The position numbers were made by a program, and so were the translations under genes. The notes under the pieces are model-generated. The model had not been told where the DNA came from and made no database searches. It saw nothing but the letters and a program-made list of their open reading frames with translations. Below are positions 21,966-32,299 of a stretch of DNA of 64,000 nt, piece after piece. How positions within the stretch are numbered: position 1 is the stretch's first letter; the number at the start of each line of letters is the position of its first letter. The stretch is from Leptodactylus fallax (taxonomy: Eukaryota; Chordata; Amphibia; Anura; Leptodactylidae): contig CAMRHE010000035.1 of NCBI GenBank assembly GCA_947044405.1, positions 8,157,501 through 8,221,500 on the forward strand, read 5' to 3'.

Positions 21966-22340
21966 TAAAGGGGAGCTATCAGATGGTTTTTCCATCATAA
22001 ACTGGCACCATAATGTACAGGATACAGTAATTCCCTTTGAATTTTTTTCTGTTAGGCTGGGCTAGTTTCACACCTTGTTCAGATGATCTGCCCTCATTTC
22101 GAAGAATCTCTCTGAGGAAAGCATACAGCGTTGGGATAAGAGTTGATTTATATACATACTAATAGCGATCACATGTCCGTGGAGAGCTTGACTTCTTCTG
22201 TTAGCTCTGTACTCTCTTGACTTGAAACACCTAATTTGCACACAGAATAAAACCTTTTTTTTCTAAAATGAGTATTGCTTTGTTCATTATTTTAACCTAT
22301 TCTGAGCTGTTTTCAAAACATTTCTTTTGACTGGACATCC
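21966..22340. mobile_element. MITE-like repeat beginning CTTAAAGGGGAGCTATCAG
   Basis: Starts with a 'TTAAAGGGGAGCTATCAGA' end and finishes near ACATCCCCTCTAAGG, a loosely inverted terminus. It is non-coding, its class is unresolved, and boundaries are approximate. Confidence 0.4.
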
Positions 22341-22345
22341 CCTCT

Positions 22346-22740
22346 AAGGGTATGTTCAAACAGTTTTTGGAGCTAATTTTGAGGCAGATTCTGAAAAAAA
22401 AAACCTCTTGAAATCTGTCTCCCATTAATTTCAAAGGGAGGCAGTGGCAGATTTTTTTCAGCTAGCAGAAAAAAGATGCACCCTGTCCTACCTTCAGGTG
22501 GATTCCACCTGAAACCAAAATAGAAATAATGGGAGGCAGAAAAAAACACTCAAAGAGGATATTGAGGTGGTTTTTCAAAAACGCTTGAAAAACTGCTAGG
22601 GGATTTAGGAAATAGAACACTGTGTACTAGATAAAAAAAAACAGCTTCCAAAATCAGAAAGCTTTTTAAAAACTGCTTCAAAATCCTGAAGCAGATTATA
22701 TATGCCTGACAAAAAATCTAAACCCGAAATGTATATTCTG
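22346..22740. mobile_element. Diverged MITE related to the one at 1768-2261
   Basis: Begins GGGTATGTTCAAACAG and contains CTGTCTCCCATTAATTTCAA, TTTCAGCTAGCAG, ACCTTCAGGTGGATTCC and repeated TTTTTCAAAAACG, the same order of motifs as the 1768-2261 MITE. The right end is degenerate. Its frames are spurious. Confidence 0.6.
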
Positions 22741-23092
22741 ATATGCCATAAATATCTAATAAGTGTAAGTCTTAATGTTAGGACCCTCAATTGTTGAGGG
22801 AATGGGGTTACTGTGCCATCCATTGTGATTTTGCATCTGGCAGAAGATGGCAGGTAAAGCAATATTCATCTGTTTATAAAACCTTTCTTTTACTTTAAAA
22901 TGTAACTAAACTTTTAAACAACTTTTTATTTTCTGGTAGCATTTGATACAGTAATAAATGTAATATATTTTATTTACAAATTTTGACTGTGCAGAAATTT
23001 CATTTCTTTTCCTTGTTTCTCTATCACTAGCTGAAATCTGTACATCACTTTTCACTGGAGTATGGGTGGTCAATCTCCTGAAATAACAATAA
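22741..23092. other. Non-coding DNA
   Basis: AT-rich, nothing recognised. Confidence 0.4.
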
Positions 23093-23195
23093 TACATTTT
23101 ATTTATATAGCGCCAACATATTCCGCTGCACTGTACAATTTGTAGGGTTCAAGTACAGACAAAAAAGATACATTAATGCAGGGAAGCTGAAGCTG
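23093..23195 (-). mobile_element. L2-type LINE 3' tail fragment
   Basis: AATAATACATTTTATTTATA, GCGCCAACATATTCCGC and GGTTCAAGTACAGACAAAAA match the extreme 3' end of the L2 copy at 7676-7790 in the same orientation. Only about 100 bp remain, ending beside a run of ten G at about 23197-23206. It is a severely 5'-truncated retrotransposition product. Confidence 0.75.
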
Positions 23196-23506
23196 GGGGG
23201 GGGGGGTCACTTCATATAGTTATGTCTTGAGCACTTTAAAACTTAAGAACAGTGGTTCTCCTTTCATATGAAAAATAAGATTCTTACTTTTATATGCCAT
23301 TCTACTTGTATTATTTCCAGAGATATCACCACTTGAAAACACAGTCAGGATTGGCATATTTATAAGGAACTGCTCCAAATCCCAGCTGTGTTTTCAGTTG
23401 GTGATTTCTGTGGAAATAATACAGCTAGAACTCAGCTTTCCTGTGTTATTCAAGAGGCTGCCCACCTTATCCACAGAGTTTAATTTAACTTCCTCAATGA
23501 CATCTA
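23196..23506. other. Non-coding DNA before the Tc1 element
   Basis: Nothing recognised apart from the G-run at its left edge. Confidence 0.4.
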
Positions 23507-25032
23507 CAGTTGAAACCAGAAGTTTACGTACACTATATAAAAAGACACACATGCATGTTTTTCTCACTATCTGAAATGAAATCAGAATAAACCTTTCCCA
23601 TTTTAGGTCACTTAGGATTACCAAAATTATTTATATTTGCCAAATATCAGAATAATGAGAGAGAGTTTTTTTTTAAGTCGTTTTTATTACTTTCTGCAAA
23701 GTCAAAAGTTTACATAAATTTCATTAGTATTTGGTACCATTGCCCTTAAACTGTATGACTTGGGTCAAACATTTTGGATATCCTTCCACAAGCTTCTCAC
23801 AATAGTTGGTAGGAATTTGGGCCCATTCCTCCTGACAGAACTGGTGTAACTGAGCCATGTTTGTAGGCCGCCTGGCTCGCACCTGCCTTTTCAGATTTGC
23901 CCATAAATTTTCAATAGGATTGAGATCAGGGCTTTGTGATGACCACTCCAAAACATTGACTTTGTTATCCTTAAGCCACTTTGTAACCAGTTTAGCAGTA
24001 TGCTATGGGTCATTGTCCATTTGAAAGACCCATTTGCACCCAAGCTTTAACTTCCTGGCTGATGTTTTGAGATGTTGCTTCAGTATTGCCACATAATGTT
24101 CTTTCCTCATGATGCCATCTATTTTGTGAAGTGCACCAGTCCCTCCTGCAGCAAAACAACCCCACAACATGATGTGCCACCCCGTGTTTCACAGTTGGGA
24201 TGGTGTCCTTAGGCTTGGAAGCTTCTTCCTTTTTCCTCCAAACGTAATGATGGTCATTATGGCCAAACAGTTCAATTTTAGTTTCGTCAGACCACAGGAC
24301 ATTTCTCCAAAAATTAAAGTACCTGTGTGCATTTGCAAACATTAATCTGGCTTTTTTATGTTTCTTTTGGGGTAATGGCTTCTTCCAGGCAGAGTGGCCT
24401 TTCAGCCCATGTCAATACAGTACTTGTTTCACTGTGGATAATGACATACTCTTACCAGCTTCAGCATCATCACAAGGTCTTTTGCTTTTGTTCTAGGGTT
24501 GATATGCAAATTTTGTACCAAAGCACGTTCATCTCTGGGACATAGTACCTGTCTCCTTCCTGAGCGGTATGATGGCTGGACATTCCCATCTTGTTTGTAC
24601 TTGTGTATAATTGTTTATACAGATGAATGAGGCACCTTCAGGTATCTGGAAATTGCACCCAAGGATGAACCAGACTTGTGCAAGTCCACAATTCTCTTCC
24701 TGATATCTTGGCTGATATCTTGGCTGATTTCTTCCTGACATCATGTGTATGATGTTATACAAAGAAGCAGTGTGTTTCAGTTGTGCCTTAAAATACATCC
24801 ACAGGTTTGTCTCTAATTAACTCAGATGTTGCCAATATACTTATCAGAAGCTTCCAAAGACATGACATCATATTTCCCTCTCATTATTCTGGCATTTGGT
24901 AAATATAAATAATTTTGGTAATCCTAATTGACCTAAAACAGGAAAGGTTTATTTTCATTTCATGTCAGATAGTGAGAAAAACATACATATGTGACTTTTT
25001 ATATAGTGTATCTAAACTTCTGGTTTCAACTG
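23507..25032 (-). mobile_element. Tc1 transposon of Sleeping Beauty-like type, inactive
   Basis: The ends CAGTTGAAACCAGAAGTTTA and its inverted copy are flanked by TA (23505-23506 and 25033-25034). Terminal inverted repeats of about 130 bp include AATCAGAATAAACCTTTCCC on the left and its near match on the right. The 1526-bp length fits. The end sequence and the encoded protein resemble the salmonid/amphibian Tc1 group from which Sleeping Beauty was built. The transposase is frameshifted. Confidence 0.88.
23724..24741 (-). pseudogene. Sleeping Beauty-like Tc1 transposase, frameshifted
   Basis: The middle frame (24010-24342) has FWRNVLWSDETKIELFGHND with the first catalytic aspartate, then TIPTVKHG, where a frameshift removes the glycine box from the frame. 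The C-terminal frame (23724-23951) keeps SPDLNPIENLW with the catalytic glutamate and ends FKGNGTKY. The second aspartate region (MDNDP) is out of frame between them, near 24010-24025. The N-terminal part (24529-24741) has a 12-bp tandem duplication encoding QPRYQPRY and further frame changes. No active enzyme is possible. Confidence 0.88.
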
Positions 25033-25576
25033 TATCTAAAGGGAGGTGGTAATGTAAACAGATTAAACGTTTGTTTTAAAGTGGTTGCAAAGCAAACAGT
25101 TGTGATATATAGGTATGTTAAAATCTGACATTTGCCCAGATAACAGTATTCACTCTATGTGCTGTAAACACTTGTTTCTGGTAGGTAACTGGAAGACTTG
25201 CCAAGTCAATCAAAAGCACAACCTCCATCTAATCACAGATTTGTTTGGTGATCTCATACAGCTGTAATGCTTGCTTATAAGGCTTCCATTACAAATAAGA
25301 GATAAATTGGCCAGATTTGAAAATTTGGCAGAACTGGGGAATTATAGTCTGTTATGCGTATGGGGTTCTCCTGACTCTTCCCTGACAGGTGAAGTTTTGG
25401 GCATAATAAATGTAATCACGCCCTATCCCAAAAGATGAGCTGCTGTAAGAGGTGTCTAGCAGAGGATGCTTTCTCTCTTTTCCTTATTAAAAACACATGC
25501 ATGCTCAGTCAAATCAAGAACTTACAGAGGCCCCTTCACCCTACTCTTTATGTCATTCAATAGACACACACTCCTC
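25033..25576. other. Non-coding DNA
   Basis: No element or gene recognised. Confidence 0.4.
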
Positions 25577-25830
25577 TGATTCCAGTGCTTTTATATTTTT
25601 TTTTGTAGTCCCTACTGTTGCTGAGCAATCATTTCTGTTACTTTCAGCACCCAATATGCTAATTTGGCTCTCTACTGTCATGTGGGCGTTGCATTTCTGT
25701 CTGCTCCAGCCCAAGACCTGACAGTAGAGAGGCTATTAAGTGCATTGGGTACTGAAACTAACAGCAATGATTGCTCAGGAACAGTAGGGGCTACAGAAGA
25801 AATTCTATCAGAATCAGTAAAGTATGTCTA
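25577..25830. mobile_element. Palindromic MITE-like hairpin
   Basis: Left-arm segments CCCTACTGTTGCTGAGCAATC and GCACCCAATATGCTAA face their inverted counterparts GATTGCTCAGGAACAGTAGG and AGTGCATTGGGT. The loop near 25685-25720 contains GCGTTGCATTTCTG. Arms are about 105 bp. It is non-coding. No target duplication was resolved. Confidence 0.65.
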
Positions 25831-26194
25831 TTAAAAGCTAAGCACTGGAGTTGGTGGAGGTGGTGAAATATCCTCTTTGGCTGGATATAGATTAGCTGGT
25901 GATTGGTTTGTTTGTTCTTTGTTTTCTTGGCGGGGGAGAGGAAGATATAGCTATTTTATTCATAACTTTGACATAGTGGGGTTCGCAAGATTAGTAAATT
26001 CTTAAAAGCTGACAAGTAAAATATGATTATTTCCTATAATGACTAAGAAATAATTCCCATAAAGATTACATATATAGGATTTTTGTTTGTTTTTGGAGGA
26101 TAGCAGCGTTTCAAAGGCTTTTTCCCCCATGATTACCTTTTTTGTTTTCTAGAATTGCCTGTATACAACATTATTCAAATGCACAATTTACGTA
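25831..26194. other. Non-coding DNA
   Basis: Nothing recognised. Confidence 0.4.
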
Positions 26195-26530
26195 TTTACA
26201 GGGAGACTGTCAGCAATAAATTGACTATAAACCTAATTACAGTACCTTGTACAGGTGATTCAGCAGTTTCCAAAAATGCCTCATTCAGCTTTGGAGCCCC
26301 ATTTTCATGCAAATTTACATTTTGTATGCAAGTGAGGAGAAAAGTGCTTTGCCCAGGTATGTAGAGCTGATATCAAAGACCAGGCATCCTAAGGTTCGCC
26401 CCAAAGCATTTTTTCCTGAATTTGCATATGGATAAAATGGCAATTAACGTTAAAATGGGGCTCCAAAGCTGAGTAACAGAGAAACCTATTGATTATGTTT
26501 CTAAACTGCTGACGGACTCCCTTTAAAATT
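26195..26530. mobile_element. MITE-like repeat with GGGAG..TGTCAGCA ends
   Basis: The left end GGGAGACTGTCAGCAATAAA pairs with an inverted right end GGGAGTCCGTCAGCAGTTTA. Internally, TTTGGAGCCCCATTTT (about 26290) and AAAATGGGGCTCCAAA (about 26453) are also inverted. It is non-coding, and the superfamily is not assigned. Confidence 0.6.
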
Positions 26531-26737
26531 TTCATACGGGAACTTTTGGAAAGAAAAGGTAATCCTGTAAAACTTCTTTAAAATAAAATACACTTCACAC
26601 TTACATATTTTCTCTTTAACTGCTCAATGACATAGATCTGTGTGCAGTTTGAAAGAGGCTATTTAAGTTCCAGGTGTTTCACTGAATGTGATATTAAAAA
26701 TGATAAAATATGTCTGTTTTGATTTCTGTAGTAGATA

Positions 26738-28304
26738 CAGTCATGGCCAAAAGTTTTGAGAATGATACAAATATTAATTTTTACAAAGTCTACTGCTTCA
26801 GTTTTTCTAATGGCAATTTGCATATACTCCAGAATGTTATAAAGAGTGATCAGCTTAACAGCAATTACTTGCAAAGTCAATATTTGCTTAGAAAATGAAC
26901 TTTATCCCCCAAAACACATTTCAACATCATTGCAGCCCTGCCTTAAAAGGACCACCTAACATCGTTTCAGTGATTGCTCCATTAACACAGGTGTGGGTGT
27001 TGATGAGGACAGGGCTGGAGATCAATCTGTCATGATTAAGTAAGAATGACACCACTGGACACTTTAAAAGGAGGCTGGTGCTTGCCATCATTGTTTCTCT
27101 TCTGTTAACCATGGTTATCTCTAAAGAAACACGTGCAGTCATCATTGCACTGCACAAAAATGGCCTAACTGGGAAGAGTATTGCAGCTAGAAAGATTGCA
27201 CCTCAGTCAACAGTCTATCGCATCATCAAGAACTTCAAGAAGAGAGGTTCCATTGGTGCCAAAAAGGCTCCAGGGCGCCCAAGAAAGACCAGCAAGCGGC
27301 AGGACCGTCTCTTAAAAGTGTTTCAGCTGCGGGATCGGGCTACCAGCAGTGCAGAGCTTGCTGAGGAATGGCAGCAGGCAGGTGTGAGTGCATCTGCACG
27401 CACTGTGAGGTGGAGACTCTTGGAGCAAGGCCTGGTCTCAAGGAGGGCAGCAAAGAAGCCACTTCTCTCCAGAAAAAACATCAGGGACAGACTGATATTC
27501 TGCAAAAGGTACAGGGAGTGGACTGCTGAGGACTGGGGTAAAGTCATTTTCTCTGATGAATCCCCTTTTCGATTGTTTGGAACATCTGGAAAACAGCTTA
27601 TTCAGAGAAGAAGAGGTGAGCGCTACCACCAGTCTTGTCTCAAGCGAACTGTAAAGCATCCTGAAACCATTCATGTGTGGGGTTGCTTCTCAGCCAAGGA
27701 AATCGGCTCTCTCACAGTCTTGCCTAAAAACACAGCCATGAATAAAGAATGGTACCAGAATGTCCTCCAAGAGCAACTTCTCCCAACCGTCCAAGAGCAG
27801 TTTGGCGCTCAACAATGCCTTTTCCAGCATGATGGAGCACCTTGCCATAAAGCAAAGGTGATAACTAAATGGCTCAGGGAACAAAACATAGAGATTTTGG
27901 GTCCATGGCCTGGAAACTCCCCAGATCTTAATCCCATTGAGAACTTGTGGTCAATCATCAAGAGACGGGTGGACAAACAAAAACCAACAAATTCAGACAA
28001 AATTAAAGCATTGATTCTGCAAGAATGGACTGCTATCAGTCAGGATTTGGTTCAGAAGTTGATTGAGAGCATGCCAGGGAGAATTGCAGAGGTCCTGAAG
28101 AAGAAGGGTCAACACTGCAAATATTGACTTGCTGCATTAACTCATTCTAACTGTCAATATAAGCTTCTGTTACTCATAATATGAATGCAATTATATTTCT
28201 GTATGTGATAAAAACATCTGACAAACACACATAAAAACCAGAGGGCAGCAGATCATGTGAAAATATAGTATTTGTGTCATTCTCAAAACTTTTGGCCATG
28301 ACTG
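26738..28304 (+). mobile_element. Complete Tc1/mariner transposon, DD35E type, intact transposase
   Basis: The left end CAGTCATGGCCAAAAGTTTT and its inverted right end are flanked by TA (26736-26737 and 28305-28306). The terminal inverted repeats are short, about 40 bp, unlike the long repeats of the other Tc1 copies here, so it is a separate lineage. The 1567-bp element carries one uninterrupted plus-strand transposase. Confidence 0.93.
27111..28127 (+). CDS. Tc1-family DD35E transposase, full length
   Basis: 338 codons from an ATG in strong context (AACCATGG). The frame stays open 33 bases upstream, but the added residues are hydrophobic and not Tc1-like, so the internal Met is preferred. 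Helix-turn-helix modules occupy about residues 1-50 and 60-110, with a GRPRK linker at 55-59. Catalytic residues are all present: D149 in FSDESPF, D241 in QHDGAPCH and E277 in SPDLNPIENLW, with 35 residues between the last two. The end GQHCKY is the usual C-terminus position. The enzyme would mobilise the surrounding element at TA sites. No disabling change is seen, so it is potentially functional if transcribed. Confidence 0.92.
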   Translation: MVISKETRAVIIALHKNGLTGKSIAARKIAPQSTVYRIIKNFKKRGSIGAKKAPGRPRKTSKRQDRLLKVFQLRDRATSSAELAEEWQQAGVSASARTVRWRLLEQGLVSRRAAKKPLLSRKNIRDRLIFCKRYREWTAEDWGKVIFSDESPFRLFGTSGKQLIQRRRGERYHQSCLKRTVKHPETIHVWGCFSAKEIGSLTVLPKNTAMNKEWYQNVLQEQLLPTVQEQFGAQQCLFQHDGAPCHKAKVITKWLREQNIEILGPWPGNSPDLNPIENLWSIIKRRVDKQKPTNSDKIKALILQEWTAISQDLVQKLIESMPGRIAEVLKKKGQHCKY

Positions 28305-28306
28305 TA

Positions 28307-28707
28307 TATTTGCACTTTCCAGACAGTCTATGTAGTGCTTGTATAGCAGTTAATTTATGGTCTAAATATAATAACTAGTATTAGTGTGTTTTAATTGTAT
28401 TTTCTCTAGTGTTTCCTTTTAGCATATTTAATGGTATGGCCTGTACACTGAGAAACCTAATTGTGTTTCTTTATGTTCAGCTACAGAGGCCTGTGCATTA
28501 TCCATAATATGCAGATTCAGAAAAAGAGAAATGGCGAAACCTAGGGTCGGGGGGAGTCCAACATGCCACATGTTTTTATGTGAAAGGCTACTATGTTAGT
28601 ACCACTTTGTGAATAAATCATTTTATCGTTATCTCAAAAGAAGTTTTCTGCTCTATAAAGTGCAGAGAAAAAAATATCATCCAGGATTTTGGATCTTAAT
28701 ATGAACA
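28307..28707. other. Non-coding DNA
   Basis: Nothing recognised. Confidence 0.4.
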
Positions 28708-28710
28708 TTA

Positions 28711-29013
28711 GACTGGCTTCACACTGCTGAGTCTCAGATGTGAAACTCGGTCTGTGTGTGCACTGGATTTAGCAGGGACTCCTAGCATCATAGATAACTA
28801 CAGTATAATGCTAGGAGTCCCTGCCTCTTCGCTACATACTGTTCTGTACTGTAATCACTATGAAACTGTATGTAGTGAAGAGGCAGGGACTCCTAGCATC
28901 ATAGATATCTATAATGCTAGGAGTCTGTCTCCAGGCATAGTGTACAGGTTGATAAATGCGGTGCACACATGGACTGAGTCTCATGTCTGAGACTTGGTAG
29001 TGTAAAACCAACC
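28711..29013. mobile_element. TTA-flanked MITE with internal 60-bp inverted repeats
   Basis: The left end GACTGGCTTCACACTGCTGA and the inverted right end GGTTGGTTTTACACTACCAA are flanked by TTA (28708-28710 and 29014-29016). Internally GCAGGGACTCCTAGCATCAT and its inverse occur repeatedly, giving several alternative hairpins. It is non-coding and of PIF/Harbinger target type. Confidence 0.7.
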
Positions 29014-29016
29014 TTA

Positions 29017-29321
29017 GTCTAATGCCACACATAGCAGGCCGCAGCCAAAAATCGCTGCTGGAAAAACTGCAGCGAAAACGCATTGCGGTTTTTCCTACAG
29101 CACTTTTCACAGAAAGTCAGCACAGTTTTCCTCTGCGGACTTTCTGCTTCAATACGGAAACTGCCAGCATTTCTATAGGTATAATTGACATGCTGCAATT
29201 TCCAAAAACGCAACGGTTTTGGAAACTGCAACATTTCTGCTGTGGGTATTTTTCTGCAATATGTGGATGGAATTGCCGCCACGGCGAAACCGTGCCGTTT
29301 ATGCCACATGGGGCTTCAGCC
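29017..29321. mobile_element. TTA-flanked MITE abutting the previous one
   Basis: The left end GTCTAATGCCACACATAG and the inverted right end GGCTGAAGCCCCATGTGGCA are flanked by TTA (29014-29016, shared with its neighbour, and 29322-29324). It contains AACGCATTGCGGTTTTTCC and GCGGACTTTCTGCTTC, the same family as 18060-18395 and 53976-54352. Confidence 0.7.
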
Positions 29322-29423
29322 TTAATCTGTCTCCTACCTGTTATTACCTATGTTTGGGGCAGCTGATCACTTTATGAGCATGGTAGTTTGTGGAGGAGTT
29401 ACTGATTGGCCAGCCTCTCTTTA

Positions 29424-29712
29424 AGGCTAAGGCCCCATGTAGCAAACCAAAGCTAAAAAAATCCTGTGTCGCATCTTTCATTGTGTTTTTGCTGCGTTTT
29501 TCTCTGCAGTTTTTCTTTCACTATTAAATCTATAGGGAAAAAGCTTGCATATTAAATTGATATACTGCGTTTTTGAAACGCAGTTTTTTATGGAGCTGTT
29601 TCCGCAGTGTGTAGATCGGTTTAGCCAGAATCTCATTCACCATGTTGGTGCTTTCAAATGCAGCATTTTTTCTGCTGTGTTTGCGCAGCCAAAAACATGG
29701 GGTCTTAACCTT
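29424..29712. mobile_element. MITE with TAAGGCTAAGGCCCCATG ends
   Basis: The left end AAGGCTAAGGCCCCATGTAG and the inverted right end AAGGTTAAGACCCCATGTTT match, with TTA/TAA-like flanks. It holds a perfect hairpin near 29566-29588 (TGCGTTTTTGAAACGCA). It resembles 2265-2559 and is non-coding. Confidence 0.65.
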
Positions 29713-30298
29713 ACATGGTATTTACATCTTAGATATTTATGGCCTAGCCAGAAGAGAAAGCTTATGAGACAATTGGATGCAGCAAAAGACACTGTTGTGA
29801 TACTATTTCTTTTGTGTGTACAAGGTATTAAGGCATTTAAAGTGGATAATGCCTGTCCAGTGGACAGCCCAGAGCTTTTATATTATTTTTTATTGTGTCG
29901 GAAAAGTATCTGGCATTACCCGAGAATATAGTGGGGGTCCAAAGGATCCTTACCTGGCAGCTCCTGATCCTCTTCAAGAGTTATGACTGAAAACATTACT
30001 ATGTGCCCAGAAAGCATAAGATTCAATGACGGATGATTTATCTAAAGGTGTGGAGAAGAAATATGAAGCAGTTACCCATCCAGCTGTCAGTTGTCTAAGG
30101 CCCTTTTGAAAGTACTAATTTGATTGGTTGGTATAGACAATCGCTACACTGCACCTTCCCATGAAGGATTTTGTAGTATAGTGCACAACCTACTACTGGC
30201 AGATAAAAAGGCAAAAAATAAACCCTAGCAAATCATGGAGACCATGCCAGAAGAAAGCCAATTTTCTACTTGTGTAATACTGTCCATGTTTGTGGTAA

Positions 30299-30299
<1 letters not shown>
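29713..30299. other. Non-coding DNA
   Basis: No supported gene. The frame running in from the preceding MITE is a repeat by-product. Confidence 0.4.

Positions 30300-30346
<47 letters not shown>
30300..30346. repeat. (ATCT)n microsatellite
   Basis: About twelve perfect tandem ATCT tetranucleotides, followed by an imperfect end. Confidence 0.95.
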
Positions 30347-30352
30347 ATCTAT

Positions 30353-31024
30353 CCTGCACTATTAGTTGATAACCGAGAACGACAGTTGTTGTCCAATGGC
30401 CACATTTTCATATTACATAATGAGGAGTTCAGTTAACACTGCTGATTCTGTTTGGGGGCATGTATTAAAAGACAAACAGGGGATTGTCCTTGTGGATTTT
30501 GTGGATTGTGCCTATTCTCCATGTCGTGAGCCACATAAGGATCTTAGGCCACATAGTACTCATATATGACACTGAGAAGAAATGGCTAATTGGAATTAAG
30601 GGCTTTTTACAAGAACATCAGCATGGAAATAGTTATTTCTGATACTTATGACATACTTACGGTATTTGAAAATTTTACTATTACTAAATTGATAAAAATA
30701 GGTTAAACACCAGTACCACTAATTGGTTGTTATAAATACTATAAGATCTTGACTTTCCAGCTTCAAAAACTGATCTTGGAGACCACGGCTGCTTAAGCAG
30801 CAATTTGTGTACATTGTCCTGAGTGGAGGCAAAAAGGGAGATAAACTGTGTGTTGGGGGGTAAAAGTGGACCCTTAAATTGTGTGGGGAACCATAAGGGT
30901 GCCATTAAATTGTGAATAGGGGAAAAATGGACCCATGGTAAGGTGTGTAGCAAAATGGGCCATTTAATTGAGTATGGGAACCTTTACACTGTGAGTAGAG
31001 GCAGAAAGGAGCCAATGCATGTGC
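30353..31024. other. Non-coding DNA with a degenerate ATTAAATTGTG repeat
   Basis: No gene. Between 30870 and 31000, phrases like TTAAATTGTG, then GGGGA, then ATGGACCC recur every 40-50 bp, a weak degenerate tandem repeat. Confidence 0.4.
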
Positions 31025-31032
31025 CCGCTATG

Positions 31033-32260
31033 CAGTGGCGTAACTAGGAATGGCTGGGCCCCCCCCCCCCGGACCGCCCCCTCCACCCCCCCCCCCCAAA
31101 AAAAACGCATTCCTGCGCACACTATTATGTGCCATAGTGGCTCCTGCACACAGTATTATGCCCCATAGTGGCCCCTGCACACAGTATTATGCCCCATAGT
31201 GGCCCCTGCACACAGTATCATGCCCCATAGTGTCTCCTGCACACAGTATCATGCCCCATAGTGGCCCCTGCACACAGTATCATGTCCCATAGTTGGCCCC
31301 TGCACACAGTATCATATCCCATAGTAGCCCCTGCACACAGTATCATGTTCCATAGTGGCCCCTGCACACAGTATCATGTCCCATAGTGACCCCTGCACAC
31401 AGTATTATGTCCCATAGTGGCCCTTACACACAGTATAATGTCCCATAGTGGCCCCTGAACACAGTATCATGCCCCATAGTGGCCCCTGCACAAAGTATCA
31501 TTCCCCATAGTGTCCCCTGTACACAGTATTATATACCATAGTGGCCCCTGCACACAGTATTATATTCCATAGTGGCCCCTGCACACACTATTATTCCCCA
31601 TAGTGGCCCCTGCACTGAGTACTTTGCCCCATAGTGGCCCCTGCACACAGTATTATATGTCCCATTGTGGATCACCCATGAACAATTATTATACTCTGGA
31701 GTCTTTTCAGACCCCAGAGTATAATGATCGGAGACCCAGGGGAGGATAGAAACATAAAAAAACAACGTTGCTTACCTGTTCCTCGCTCCGGTCCACTCCC
31801 TGCTGCTTTGGCCGCCTTCAATGTTGGACCAGGCCCACGTCACGTGATGCGGGCAAGGCGTCGCGACGCAAAATGACGTCAGGGACGTCACCAAACAGGC
31901 CCGAAGCCTAGAGAAGTGTAGGAGAGGTAAGTACATTGTTTTTTATGTTCCCTCAACTAACCTGGGCCTCCGATTATTATACTCCGGGGTCTGAAAAGAC
32001 CCCCGAGTGTAATGATAGCAGTGATTGTGAGGTTCGGCCCCCGGCCTCACATACCGATCCCCAATCCTGTTTGCAGCCGCCTCCGCAGAATCGGAAGTGC
32101 AGGCGGCTGTGAGCGGGACCCCGGGGAACGGTAAGTATATAGGGCCCGTTACCTGCTGGGGTAACGGCCTATTAAAAAAAAAAAAAGCATCGGGGGGCCC
32201 GTGGGGCCCCGTAATGTCCTGGGCCCTGTGGCAGCTGCTACCCCAGTAGTTACGCCCCTG
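31033..32260. mobile_element. Non-autonomous hAT element with minisatellite core
   Basis: The left end CAGTGGCGTAACTAGGAA and the inverted right end CAGGGGCGTAACTACTGG are flanked by an exact 8-bp duplication, CCGCTATG (31025-31032 and 32261-32268), the hAT signature. The 1228-bp body has a 31-bp minisatellite, two hairpins built on ATTATACTCTGG and ATTATACTCCGG (about 31687 and 31976), and a CpG-rich stretch with GACGTCA motifs (31820-31900). No transposase is present. Confidence 0.88.
31110..31670. repeat. 31-bp minisatellite (about 18 copies)
   Basis: The unit is AGTATTATGCCCCATAGTGG followed by CCCCTGCACAC, repeated head to tail with scattered substitutions and CAT/TAT alternation. It lies inside the hAT element and shares its unit with the arrays at 36385-36510 and, more distantly, 48840-49670. 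Confidence 0.9.
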
Positions 32261-32299
32261 CCGCTATGTGGTAAAACCACATGGATGGCACATGGATGA

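Noticed and set aside
31110..31670. Regular ~31-bp repeats reminiscent of a CRISPR array
   Set aside because: Direct tandem repeats without unique spacers, inside a eukaryotic hAT element.
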